In this document: one piece after another, positions 1 to 8,150 of the stretch
Layout of the letters: every line of letters starts with the position of its first letter
Numbering within the stretch: position 1 is the stretch's first letter
NCBI GenBank assembly: GCA_041917055.1
Contig: JAYRYJ010000005.1
Location: 1 to 64,000 of the forward strand
Direction: 5' to 3'
Source of the DNA: Pseudaquidulcibacter sp041917055
Lineage (GTDB): Bacteria > Pseudomonadota > Alphaproteobacteria > Caulobacterales > Aquidulcibacteraceae
Length of the DNA: 64,000 nt
The notes under the pieces: model-generated
The model's input: only the letters and a program-made list of their open reading frames with translations
Database searches by the model: none
Told to the model about the DNA's origin: nothing
Program-made: the position numbers and the translations under genes

Positions 1-46
1 TGGTACTGCCGCCTAAGCGGCGGGAGAGTAGGTTGTTGCCGGGTCT
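1..46 (+). rRNA. rrf: 5S ribosomal RNA, 3' end (partial)
   Basis: The first 46 bases match the 3' third of an alphaproteobacterial 5S rRNA: a GGTACTGC strand, a hairpin with complementary GCCGCC/GGCGGG-type arms, then the conserved GGGAGAGTAGGT segment and a CCGGGTCT-like end. The gene starts outside the window. It is followed by a hairpin terminator and tRNA-fMet, the usual tail of an alphaproteobacterial rRNA operon. The exact 3' end is estimated. Confidence 0.85.
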
Positions 47-94
47 TTGAAACACATCGTATAAAGTTACAACCCTCCTATACTTTTCATGCAT

Positions 95-116
95 AAGCCG
101 CCCAGTGCGGCTTTTG
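95..116 (+). terminator. Hairpin terminator after 5S rRNA
   Basis: The arms AAGCCGC and GCGGCTT surround a 5-nt loop and are followed by TTGTTGTTTTT. The position right after the 5S rRNA fits intrinsic termination or processing of the rRNA transcript. Confidence 0.6.
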
Positions 117-170
117 TTGTTTTTGCATCTACGAATGCGCTCAATAGGGTAATCCTATTAAATAGTTTAT

Positions 171-247
<77 letters not shown>

Positions 248-256
248 AAACAAAAG

Positions 257-279
257 GCCCCCGAAAGGGGGCTTATTTG
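257..279 (+). terminator. Terminator after tRNA-fMet
   Basis: GCCCCC-GAAA-GGGGGC is a perfect 6-bp stem with a GAAA tetraloop, followed by TTATTTGTTTT. Confidence 0.75.
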
Positions 280-365
280 TTTTGGGTGGGGCCGGACGAG
301 GAATTGAACCTTATCGGGGGCCCCGACAAGTAGGCTTTGCACGCGCATTTGGGGCAAAGAAACAG

Positions 366-387
366 AAATCCTGCCCCCGCACCCAAA
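366..387 (+). repeat. Displaced copy of the tRNA-fMet 3' end (att-like direct repeat)
   Basis: Twenty-two bases here are identical to 228-249, covering the T-arm 3' strand, acceptor 3' strand and CCA of tRNA-fMet plus two flanking bases. The two copies are 138 bp apart. Integrases that use tRNA genes leave this kind of repeat; here the interval is far too short to hold an integrase, so it may be a deletion remnant, or a slipped duplication. Confidence 0.7.
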
Positions 388-390
388 CAC

Positions 391-417
391 AGCCCTGCTT
401 TTGCGGGGTTTTTTATT
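391..417 (+). terminator. Second hairpin-plus-T-tract terminator
   Basis: CCCTGC-TTTT-GCGGGG (one G-U pair) followed by TTTTTT. It sits just behind the displaced tRNA 3' end and looks like a second copy of a tRNA-trailing terminator. Confidence 0.6.
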
Positions 418-512
418 GTGGGCTAATGTTAACGCGGCTTCAATTTAATTTGCTATTGCCAAGCCTGCGCACTTTCGATTAGTAATGATTGAAATTGATA
501 AAAGGTGCGTTT

Positions 513-1649
513 ATGAACATCATTTCGATAGAGGATCTTAGAAAAGCCGCCAAGTCGCGTCTGCCTAAAATGGTGTTTGATTATATTGATGGTGGGGCGG
601 AAGATGAGATTTCGCTTGGACGCAATGTTTCGCGGTTTCGAGAGATTGAATTGGTTTGGCGCTCTTTGATTGATATTTCAAAAGTCGAAACCAATGTTGA
701 AATCTTGGGCAAAAAGTCTGACTTGCCGTTTTTTATTTCCCCAACCGCCAGTTCGCGCCTTTTTTCGCCTCGGGGCGGCGAAATTGCGGTTGCAAAGGCC
801 GCTGAAAAATTCGGTGTGCCTTATTCAATCTCTACCATTGGCTCAACATCGATTGAGGATATTGCAGCGGCCTACAAAGGCCCCAAGTTTTTTCAAATGT
901 ATGTTTGGAAGGATCGCGCCCTTATTGAAGAAATTATTGAACGCGCGAAAGCCGCGGATTTTGATGCAATTATACTTACAGTGGATGTTCCGGTTGCCGG
1001 AAATCGCGAACGCGACCCGCGGAATGCTTTCACAATTCCCCCAAAACCCAATTTGAAAGTGATTTCCCAAGTTTTGCCAAAGCCGGGATATTTGCTTGAT
1101 ATGGCATTGTCGGGCAAAATTGAGGCCGCGAATTTTAAGCATATTAAGCACAATGGCGGCATTATTGATTTCATTAATACCCAATTTGACCGTTCAGTAA
1201 CATGGAAAGATGTCGAATGGCTTAAACAAAAATGGGGCAAAAAGGTTGCGATTAAAGGCATTTCAATGCCCGAAGATGCCAAACGCTGTATCGACCATGG
1301 CGCGGATGCGGTTTGGGTTTCAAACCATGGCGGTCGGCAATTAGACACTTCACCCGCCACAATAGACCTTTTGCCACACATTGCCGATGCTTTGGCGGGC
1401 AAAACTGAAATAATTTTTGACGGCGGCATTAGGCGCGGCACCGATATTATTAAAGCCCTCGCAATGGGCGCAAATTCCGTCGCCTTGGGTCGTGCCTATT
1501 TATATGGCCTCGCGGCATTCGGTCAAAAGGGTGTTGAAAAAGCATTGGCAATTCTAAAAGATGAACTCTTGCGCGACATGGCCCTAATCGGCGCGCGAAA
1601 TATTGATGAAATTGACGCCACCCTATTGCGCACAAATCGACGGTTTTAG
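513..1649 (+). CDS. FMN-dependent alpha-hydroxy-acid dehydrogenase (lactate dehydrogenase-like)
   Basis: 378-aa TIM-barrel flavoenzyme of the LldD/glycolate oxidase/mandelate dehydrogenase family, which oxidises 2-hydroxy acids to 2-keto acids. The sequence shows the N-terminal FDYIDGGA motif, the FQMYVWKDR and TVDVP FMN-contact strands, the catalytic SNHGGRQLD block (His base, Arg for the substrate carboxylate) and the DGGIRRGTD and LGRAYLYG phosphate-binding elements. The length is normal for the family. I chose ATG 513, preceded by AAAGG, over an upstream TTG at 489. No transporter or regulator sits beside it, so the substrate (L-lactate most likely) is not settled. Its 3' end overlaps the convergent small gene by 4 bp. 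Confidence 0.9.
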   Translation: MNIISIEDLRKAAKSRLPKMVFDYIDGGAEDEISLGRNVSRFREIELVWRSLIDISKVETNVEILGKKSDLPFFISPTASSRLFSPRGGEIAVAKAAEKFGVPYSISTIGSTSIEDIAAAYKGPKFFQMYVWKDRALIEEIIERAKAADFDAIILTVDVPVAGNRERDPRNAFTIPPKPNLKVISQVLPKPGYLLDMALSGKIEAANFKHIKHNGGIIDFINTQFDRSVTWKDVEWLKQKWGKKVAIKGISMPEDAKRCIDHGADAVWVSNHGGRQLDTSPATIDLLPHIADALAGKTEIIFDGGIRRGTDIIKALAMGANSVALGRAYLYGLAAFGQKGVEKALAILKDELLRDMALIGARNIDEIDATLLRTNRRF

Positions 1650-1867
1650 GTTTCGCTATCAGATAAGGAACATTCCAAGCAGATTTCGCCCCGACAAATA
1701 CTTGATGGGTCGCCCTCTATATCGAGAATTTTACCGCAATTCGCGCAAAATTGCGGCGTATGTTGCGCTGAATTTGAAATCTTCAAATCCCGATTTCGCC
1801 CCAAATAGACCCCGCTAAATGCCGCAAAAAGGTTTGCAAAAATATTTTTGGGTTTGTCGTTTTTCAT
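1646..1867 (-). CDS. Small putative zinc-ribbon protein
   Basis: 73-aa predicted protein not recognised as a named family. Its C-terminal half holds two CxxC pairs (CANC and CLEC) about 20 residues apart, the spacing of a minimal zinc ribbon, and the N-terminus is basic. It converges on the hydroxy-acid dehydrogenase with a 4-bp overlap. The Shine-Dalgarno region before the ATG is weak. It could be a real DNA- or protein-binding zinc ribbon or a chance ORF; the paired cysteines are the main argument for a gene. Confidence 0.45.
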   Translation of the reverse strand: MKNDKPKNIFANLFAAFSGVYLGRNRDLKISNSAQHTPQFCANCGKILDIEGDPSSICRGEICLECSLSDSET

Positions 1868-1903
1868 AAGGTTCGAAGGTTTCCGTTTATGATAGTTTTC
1901 TTG

Positions 1904-2185
1904 TCACGCCGCCTTCTCAAAACTTATTCGCAGTTTCGTTCCTGTCGCTTTTGCGAGTTTTTCCAAAGTTCTAGTGCTTGGCATTTGTTTGCCGCTTTCC
2001 ATGCGCGCGATGGCGGCCTGGGAAGTTTGCATTCTTTCGGCAAGCTCTTCTTGGGTAAGGTTGGCGGCAACACGCGCTGAAATAACCGCCGACATGAGTG
2101 CAAATTCTTCTTCAAGCGCGTCATATTCAATCCGATATGCTGGATTTTTCATCATTTCCTTATGAAGATCCATATAGTCTCTCAT
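1904..2185 (-). CDS. HigA-like XRE antitoxin
   Basis: 93-aa antitoxin with a C-terminal helix-turn-helix of the XRE/Cro type (residues about 35-90; TQEELAERMQTSQAAIARMESG is the HTH core split over helices 2 and 3). The N-terminal part is acidic and helical and probably contacts the toxin. The ATG overlaps the stop of the upstream toxin gene by 4 bp, giving translational coupling with toxin first, the HigBA order. It should repress its own promoter through the palindrome at 2515-2530. Confidence 0.85.
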   Translation of the reverse strand: MRDYMDLHKEMMKNPAYRIEYDALEEEFALMSAVISARVAANLTQEELAERMQTSQAAIARMESGKQMPSTRTLEKLAKATGTKLRISFEKAA

Positions 2186-2505
2186 TTTTGAATTTCCTTT
2201 GCTCTTTGCCGTGCGATTTCTAATTCCTTTTGTGGGGTTTTTTGGGACTTTTTAAGAAAAACGCGAAGAATAATCGCTCGCTTTTCTGAAGCAGTTATAT
2301 AAATGGCGCGCGAAATCCCGTCTCGACCAGTAATCCGCAGTTCCCACAATTTACCCTCAAGGTGTTTTACCGATTCTTTGGGCAAATTATTAAAACCATG
2401 CTCAATAATTATTCTAACAAATCGCGACAGTCGTGCCTGCATATCTTCAGGCAAAGCCAAAATTTCGTTCTCAACCGCGTCATTAAAGTTTATGACTTTC
2501 CACAC
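2182..2505 (-). CDS. HigB-like toxin (phage Gp49-type, RelE superfamily)
   Basis: 107-aa protein of the RelE/HigB superfamily (phage-derived Gp49-like). These toxins are ribosome-dependent mRNA interferases. The block EGKLWELRITGRDGISRAIYI followed by IILRVFLKKSQKTPQKELEIARQRAKE is characteristic: a basic beta-sheet surface, then the K-rich helix with the TP..E.. pattern. Length is normal and the frame is intact. It is the first gene of the pair and lies directly behind a consensus -35 element. Confidence 0.88.
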   Translation of the reverse strand: MWKVINFNDAVENEILALPEDMQARLSRFVRIIIEHGFNNLPKESVKHLEGKLWELRITGRDGISRAIYITASEKRAIILRVFLKKSQKTPQKELEIARQRAKEIQK

Positions 2506-2511
2506 TTTATT

Positions 2512-2540
2512 AAAATATCAAAAATGATATAATATGTCAA
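2512..2540 (-). promoter_or_regulatory. higBA promoter with palindromic operator
   Basis: On the minus strand TTGACA (2540-2535) and TATTTT (2517-2512) are separated by 17 bp. The spacer contains ATATCA-N4-TGATAT (2515-2530), a perfect 6-bp-arm inverted repeat placed where a bound HTH dimer would block RNA polymerase. The geometry fits autorepression by the HigA-like protein. Confidence 0.7.
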
Positions 2541-2614
2541 GTGAAATCTTAATGCAGCGAACCAACCACTGCGCTTCGCGCGGCCTCCTTTCTCCGTGAA
2601 AGCAAGGATCGGCT

Positions 2615-4276
2615 CTACCGCGCAAATTTCTGGAACTTAATCTTTTGAGGTATCAATTCATCTACACCAAGTCTGCGCTTTTTGTCTTCTTCATAGGCTT
2701 CAAAGTTTCCTTCGAACCATTCAACGTGGGAATTGCCTTCGAAGGCCAAGATGTGGGTTGCAACGCGGTCGAGGAACCACCTATCGTGCGAAATAACCAC
2801 TGCACAGCCCGGGTAATCGTCCAATGCGGCCTCTAATGCTTGCAAAGTTTCAACGTCCAAATCGTTTGTTGGTTCGTCGAGTAAAAGAACGTTTGCACCC
2901 ATTTTAAGGGTTTTTGCAAGGTGAACACGGTTTCTTTCCCCGCCCGATAAGAGCCCGACTTTTTTCTGTTGGTCGCCGCCTTTGAAATTGAAGGCAGAGA
3001 CATAGGCGCGGCTATTAATTTCGCGCCCACCAACTTCGATAATATCAAGGCCGCCCGAAATTTCTTCCCAAATCGTCTTTTTATCATCCAAAGCATCGCG
3101 ACTTTGATCGACAAAGCCAAGTTTTACACTATCGCCCAAAGAAATCGAACCGCCATCGGGCTGTGTCTTGCCGGTAATCATACCAAATAGGGTCGATTTA
3201 CCCGCACCATTCGGGCCAATAACCCCAACAATGCCCGCAGGTGGAAGTTTGAACGAAAGGCCGTCAATAAGAAGTTTGTCGCCAAAGCCTTTAACCAAAT
3301 TCTCAACTTCAATAACCTTATTACCAAGGCGCGGGCCAGGGGGGATTTGAATGGTCGCAAAAGTTTGTTTTTCACGCTCCGCCTGATTGACCAAATCTTC
3401 ATAGGCTGCAAGACGGGCTTTGGATTTGGCTTGGCGCGCTTTTGGCGATTGTCGAACCCATTCCAATTCGCGATCTATTGCGCGTTTGCGGCTATCAGAT
3501 TCGCGTTCTTCTTGTTGCATACGTTTAGCTTTTTGTTCAAGCCATGCCGAATAATTGCCCTCATAAGGAAGGCCCTTGCCACGGTCTAACTCAAGCGTCC
3601 ATTTAGTAACTTGATCAAGGAAATATCTGTCGTGGGTAACAAGAATTACGCAACCCGGGAAATTTTCCAAATGGTGTTGAAGCCAGGCAACTGATTCCGC
3701 GTCCAAATGGTTCGTTGGCTCATCGAGCAAAATCATATCGGGTTTAGACAGAAGCAGGCGGCAAAGTGCGACACGACGCTTTTCACCGCCCGAAAGTTTG
3801 GAAACATCGGCATCATTATCGGGGCAACGCAAAGCACCCATCGCCATTTCGATTTTTGAATCTATATCCCAAGCATCTGATGCATCAAGCTGTTCTTGAA
3901 GATTCGTCATTTCTTCCATTAATTCATCGGAATAATCTTCGGCCATTTGCATGGAAACCGCATTGAAACGGTCAAGCAGGATTTTTTCGGGGCATTGCGA
4001 AATCACATTATCCCAAACATTCTTGGAATTATCGAGTTCGGGTTCTTGTGGCAAATAGCCCATTTTGACGTCTTTCGCCGGAAATGCTTCGCCGTTAAAA
4101 TCCTTATCAAGACCCGCCATAATTTTCAAAAGTGTGGACTTACCGGAGCCATTAACACCAACCACACCGATTTTGGCATCAGGATAGAAAGAAAGCCAAA
4201 TATTCTCAAAAACCTTTTTGCCGCCGGCATAAGTTTTTGAAAGTCCCTGCATTTGAAAAATATATTGTTGCGCCAT
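2615..4276 (-). CDS. ettA: EttA, energy-dependent translational throttle (ABC-F)
   Basis: 553-aa cytoplasmic ABC-F ATPase with two nucleotide-binding domains in one chain and no membrane segments. EttA binds the ribosomal E site and gates the first steps of elongation by ATP/ADP ratio. Visible: Walker A GVNGSGKST and GPNGAGKST, signatures LSGGEKRRVAL and LSGGERNRVHL, Walker B ILLDEPTNHLD and LLLDEPTNDLD, and between them the charged arm/linker rich in RKRAIDRELEWVRQSPKARQ. The N-terminus MAQQYIFQMQGLSK is typical, so ATG 4276 is preferred over TTG 4288. A long palindrome lies just upstream. Confidence 0.95.
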   Translation of the reverse strand: MAQQYIFQMQGLSKTYAGGKKVFENIWLSFYPDAKIGVVGVNGSGKSTLLKIMAGLDKDFNGEAFPAKDVKMGYLPQEPELDNSKNVWDNVISQCPEKILLDRFNAVSMQMAEDYSDELMEEMTNLQEQLDASDAWDIDSKIEMAMGALRCPDNDADVSKLSGGEKRRVALCRLLLSKPDMILLDEPTNHLDAESVAWLQHHLENFPGCVILVTHDRYFLDQVTKWTLELDRGKGLPYEGNYSAWLEQKAKRMQQEERESDSRKRAIDRELEWVRQSPKARQAKSKARLAAYEDLVNQAEREKQTFATIQIPPGPRLGNKVIEVENLVKGFGDKLLIDGLSFKLPPAGIVGVIGPNGAGKSTLFGMITGKTQPDGGSISLGDSVKLGFVDQSRDALDDKKTIWEEISGGLDIIEVGGREINSRAYVSAFNFKGGDQQKKVGLLSGGERNRVHLAKTLKMGANVLLLDEPTNDLDVETLQALEAALDDYPGCAVVISHDRWFLDRVATHILAFEGNSHVEWFEGNFEAYEEDKKRRLGVDELIPQKIKFQKFAR

Positions 4277-4294
4277 TTTTAAACCCAAAAAGAA

Positions 4295-4459
4295 TTGGGG
4301 TCAGGGCTCATCAATTAACGGCCTGATACGGTATTTTGGCTAAGAAATAGTCCGAAAACAAGGATTTTGTGATGTAAGCATCACAAAACTCCTTTTTTCG
4401 AGGCTAGTTCGACGCCAAAATACCGTATCAGGCCTTTAAGTGATGCGTCCTGACCCAAA
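4295..4459. repeat. 165-bp imperfect palindrome (MITE-like intergenic element)
   Basis: Two 46-bp arms (4295-4340 and 4414-4459) are inverted copies with about six mismatches, including 20 uninterrupted matching bases around GCCTGATACGGTATTTTGGC. The centre (4354-4398) is itself a hairpin whose tip is TTTTGTGATG-TAAG-CATCACAAAA. The whole element could fold into a single long hairpin. It lies between the stop of the chemoreceptor gene and the start of ettA, both on the minus strand. No ORF is inside. It could be a non-autonomous transposable element or a long-hairpin processing/termination signal. Confidence 0.8.
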
Positions 4460-4506
4460 GTTTCTATAAGCGAGCGCCGTTAAGGCTGCAACCGATTTGG
4501 TAATAT

Positions 4507-6195
4507 TTAAGCCGCGCGCACTGAAGAAAGGAAGGCTGATATTTTGTTACTAAGCTCTTTCGCTTGAAAAGCCACAAGGTGTGCAGAGCCTTTGGTCTGT
4601 TCGGCGGCATTGGTCGCACTGTTTGAAAATTCGCTCACTTCATTGATACTGCTATCAATTTCGCCTGTGCCATTGGATGCGATTGACATATTATGTGCAA
4701 TATCGCGTGTCACGGCGGTTTGTTCTTCAACTGCGGCGGAAATGCTTGCCGAAATGCTTTCGACACTAGTGATTGATGATTTAATTCCATTTAATGCCGC
4801 AATAACCTGTTCCGCCACATGTTTAATATTCGCGACATTTTCGGTTATTTCATGGGTGGCATTTCCCGTTTGATTGGCAAGGTTCTTTACTTCGCTTGCG
4901 ACAACTGCAAAACCTTTTCCTGCTTCACCTGCGCGCGCGGACTCGATTGTGGCGTTTAGCGCCAATAGGTTTATTTGTCCGGCAATTGTTTGAATTATTT
5001 CAACAATCTGCCCAATTCTTTCGGCGGCACTATCAAGCATGATTGAGGTTTCATCGGCGCGTGCAATGTCCTTAATTACGCTATCGATTGCATGGGTGAA
5101 AAATCCGGTCTGTTGCGAAATTTCTTGAACCGATGCTGATAATTCTTCGGTCGCTGCGGCAACAGTTTGCACTGAGTGCGAGGTTTCAGTTGATGCGCGC
5201 GCGACATTCGAGGCACGCCCCGAAACTTCGCCAACCACATTTGCCATATTATCGGTCGATGCCGCCATTTCGTCTGTGGCGCCATTCACTGAAACCAAGA
5301 TTTGCGCAATTTCGCGTTCAAAATTTGCGATTTTTTGTTCAAGTATTCGTTTATTTTCGATTTCACGGCGCGCATTTTCGGTGTTTTGGTTTTCCATTGA
5401 ACGCCCGTGTTCAAGTTTTTGCGCCATATCTGCAAGATTTCGCGCAATCTCACCCATTTCGTCTTTGCGTTCGGTTGGAAGATTGGCGGCATTGCCGCCG
5501 TTTGCGATTTCTGTCACTTTCTTCGATATCAGATGCGTATTTTTTACAACATCGCCAATCACAAAGAATAAATACATAACCACAAGCGGCATGACTGCCA
5601 AAAATACCAATGTCAATTTACCTACAATAATCGCCAATTCTTTGTAAAGTTCACCTAAATCGACGCCGGTCCCTATGGCCCAATTCCATTCCTTTATGGG
5701 CTGTAAATAAGATAGTTTTTCGAAATTTTCGCCGTTTGATTTTGTGGCATTAAAGCGCAATTGTCCGCCACCTTGTTTGGCAATTGCCGCCATATCGGAA
5801 TAATATTTCTTGCCGTTTTTATCTTTGATATTTGCGCCATCTTTTCCGTTAAGGGCAGTTTGTGACGGTTCTAAAATTATTTTTGAATTGCCATCAATAA
5901 TCCAAAAATAATTAATCTCATCGGTTCTCAAGTTTGCAATATCGTTTATCGCTTGGGTTTGCGCGTCAATTCTTGACATCGCACCGGATTTTTCCAGTTT
6001 AATATATTTTTCAACCAATAAAGCTGCGATTTGGGCACGTTCTTTGACGCGTGTTTCACGGCCTTTAACCATTGAACCATACATGGACCAAACCGATAAA
6101 GCGGTCAGAAAAGTGACGGCGACCATAATTCCGATAAAAGCGGAATTGATTTTCACAGCGAATTTTAGATTTGCAATAAATTTTGCGACCGACAT
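4507..6195 (-). CDS. Methyl-accepting chemotaxis protein with single Cache domain
   Basis: 562-aa chemoreceptor. A membrane segment near residues 17-37 is followed by a periplasmic single Cache (sCache_2-like) domain to about residue 190 (GWNWAIGTGVDLGELY-like end), a second membrane segment (about 192-215), a HAMP domain with the linker ERKDEMGEIARNLADMAQKL, and a long coiled-coil signalling domain. The hairpin tip is recognisable from EAGKGFAVVASEVKNLANQT. It senses small ligands outside and controls CheA. It has no C-terminal CheR-binding pentapeptide. No other che genes are near, so it is an orphan receptor. Confidence 0.93.
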   Translation of the reverse strand: MSVAKFIANLKFAVKINSAFIGIMVAVTFLTALSVWSMYGSMVKGRETRVKERAQIAALLVEKYIKLEKSGAMSRIDAQTQAINDIANLRTDEINYFWIIDGNSKIILEPSQTALNGKDGANIKDKNGKKYYSDMAAIAKQGGGQLRFNATKSNGENFEKLSYLQPIKEWNWAIGTGVDLGELYKELAIIVGKLTLVFLAVMPLVVMYLFFVIGDVVKNTHLISKKVTEIANGGNAANLPTERKDEMGEIARNLADMAQKLEHGRSMENQNTENARREIENKRILEQKIANFEREIAQILVSVNGATDEMAASTDNMANVVGEVSGRASNVARASTETSHSVQTVAAATEELSASVQEISQQTGFFTHAIDSVIKDIARADETSIMLDSAAERIGQIVEIIQTIAGQINLLALNATIESARAGEAGKGFAVVASEVKNLANQTGNATHEITENVANIKHVAEQVIAALNGIKSSITSVESISASISAAVEEQTAVTRDIAHNMSIASNGTGEIDSSINEVSEFSNSATNAAEQTKGSAHLVAFQAKELSNKISAFLSSVRAA

Positions 6196-6397
6196 TTGTC
6201 ACCTTTAACCACACGTGTAATATGGTTTATTTAGGTTCAGTTTGATTACTATTTCATAAATTTAAAATGCTTTGATTTGGTTTCGCGCCAATTTGCCGCA
6301 GTCTCGAATTGAAAATGAATGCGATGCGATAATCGGCGCTATTTAAGCGATATTAAACTTTATTTTGTATTGAAATCTCACAATTTGGGTATGAAAA
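6196..6397. other. Divergent intergenic region
   Basis: About 200 AT-rich bases separate the chemoreceptor (minus) from the FkbH-like gene (plus) and must hold both promoters. I could not pick a convincing -35/-10 pair or operator. Confidence 0.4.
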
Positions 6398-8149
6398 ATG
6401 TTAAGTGAGATTAGCGGTGCAAAGACAAAACAATTCGCACCGCAAATACCGAAAAATTTTGAAGAACAGCACGCCTTGCTCGATGGGCGAATAATTGCGC
6501 GTGCAAATATTGTTTGGGGCGAACATTGTTCGGAATGTTCGCAGCCTGCATGCTACTTTTCATGTGATTTTTATACGCCGAAATCCGATATGCATTGTCG
6601 TCGTTTCGTTGCGGGGTTTGAGCCAATTGCAGGGCAAGGCGATTTTTCGCGTATTCGCTTTCGTAAATGGGGTAAGATTGAGGCAAATGTAAAGCCGTCT
6701 GAAATTATCATTGGTGCAAAAGACAAAATAATAGCCGCCGCGGCGAAACTGCCTTTTGCGCCATATCTATTGAAACGCAAATCCCAATTTATTGCCCAAC
6801 AAACACAGTTACAGGACGTAAATTTTGGCGAAATCGCGCAAATGGATTGCCTATTGATTGAGGCTTTTGCCATTGACGGAAAATCACACACAATAACAAT
6901 AAATGTTTTCAATCCCGATTATGCCAATGCGCAAATGTTTCAATCGCGGTTCGAAATTGGTGTGGATTTAAGGCAAATGGAAATTCCGATTGTCGAAATC
7001 GCCAAATTTGTCGATTTGTCGCAAAATTTCTTGGTGCAGATCGAGCCTTTGAACGGTGCACAGGGTCGCGATATTGCTTTTGGGATTTGTGATTTTGTGC
7101 AGATGAAACCCGCAACAATTTCCGCCAAACCCGCGAAACAGGCCAAACTTGTGGTTTGGGATTTAGATGAAACTTTATGGCACGGCATTTTGGCCGAAGA
7201 CGGGGTCGAAGGCCTAAAACTACGCGAAGAAGCGATAGCGGCCATTAAAAACCTCGATGAGCGCGGTGTGCTTCATTCTATTGCATCTAAAAATGACGAA
7301 GAAAATGTAATGTCCGCCTTAAAGCATTTTGGCATTGAAGAATATTTCCTTGCGCCGCAAATTAATTGGGGGCCGAAATCTAATTCCATCAAAATTATTG
7401 CCGAAACCCTTTCTTTGGGTATTGATAGCTTTGTCTTTATTGACGACCAGCCTTTTGAGCGCGCCGAAGTTGCAAAAAACCATGGCAATATGCGTGTTTT
7501 CAGTGAAAAAGAAATCGAAACGGTTCAGAATTCCGATTTCGTGCCTAAGGAAATCACTGACGAAGGCAAAAATCGCCGCAAAATGTATATGGTCGATGCT
7601 CAAAGGCAAAGAGCGAGTGCTGAATTTGCCTATGATTATGAGGCATTCCTCAAAAATGCCAATATGACTTTGGAAATTGATGCCTTAAACGACAAAAATA
7701 TGGCGCGAATTTATGAATTGTCGCAACGCACTAATCAATTGAATTTCAATGGATATAAATATTCGCGTGAGGAATTGGAAAATTTGAAAACCGACGCAAA
7801 TATGAAGGCCGTCGCCATGACTGCAAAAGACGATTTCGGCGAATATGGTCTCATAGGCTTTGTAGTTTTTGAACCAAAAATCGGCAAGATCCATCAATTT
7901 TTTATGTCGTGCAGGGCGCAAAAGAAGCGGGTCGAGCACGGGTTTTTTGAATGGCTACGCATGAAATTCGTTGCCGCTGGCGCGACAAATTTCGAAACTA
8001 AATATACACCGACAGAACGCAATAAAGCCTCCAAAATCATGCTTGAAGATTTAGGTTTTGAAGATTGTGAAAGTGTGTGGAAACTTGATATCAATACGCC
8101 AATTAAATCGTCTGATATTGTGACGATAATTGATAATAGCGGGGTTTGA
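6398..8149 (+). CDS. FkbH-like HAD phosphatase/GNAT fusion with a cysteine-rich N-terminal domain
   Basis: 583-aa protein of the FkbH-like (HAD-IIIC) family. Residues about 248-400 form the HAD domain: KLVVWDLDETLWHGIL is motif I with the DxD nucleophile, SIASKNDEENV is motif II, FVFIDDQPFERAEV is motif IV. Residues about 410-570 are a GNAT-like domain (LSQRTNQLNFNGYKYSREEL, then QFFMSCRAQKKRVEHGF). FkbH proteins load glyceryl groups onto acyl carrier proteins or modify surface glycans. The first 245 residues are unusual, with a cysteine cluster C-x2-C-x4-C-x3-C near residues 47-59 and another CRR near 70. The stop is 1 bp from the start of the deacetylase gene, so the two are probably co-translated. 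Confidence 0.85.
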   Translation: MLSEISGAKTKQFAPQIPKNFEEQHALLDGRIIARANIVWGEHCSECSQPACYFSCDFYTPKSDMHCRRFVAGFEPIAGQGDFSRIRFRKWGKIEANVKPSEIIIGAKDKIIAAAAKLPFAPYLLKRKSQFIAQQTQLQDVNFGEIAQMDCLLIEAFAIDGKSHTITINVFNPDYANAQMFQSRFEIGVDLRQMEIPIVEIAKFVDLSQNFLVQIEPLNGAQGRDIAFGICDFVQMKPATISAKPAKQAKLVVWDLDETLWHGILAEDGVEGLKLREEAIAAIKNLDERGVLHSIASKNDEENVMSALKHFGIEEYFLAPQINWGPKSNSIKIIAETLSLGIDSFVFIDDQPFERAEVAKNHGNMRVFSEKEIETVQNSDFVPKEITDEGKNRRKMYMVDAQRQRASAEFAYDYEAFLKNANMTLEIDALNDKNMARIYELSQRTNQLNFNGYKYSREELENLKTDANMKAVAMTAKDDFGEYGLIGFVVFEPKIGKIHQFFMSCRAQKKRVEHGFFEWLRMKFVAAGATNFETKYTPTERNKASKIMLEDLGFEDCESVWKLDINTPIKSSDIVTIIDNSGV

Positions 8150-8150
8150 A

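Noticed and set aside
893..1441. Long open frame opposite the alpha-hydroxy-acid dehydrogenase gene
   Set aside because: It mirrors the codon pattern of the true gene on the other strand and has no protein-family features.
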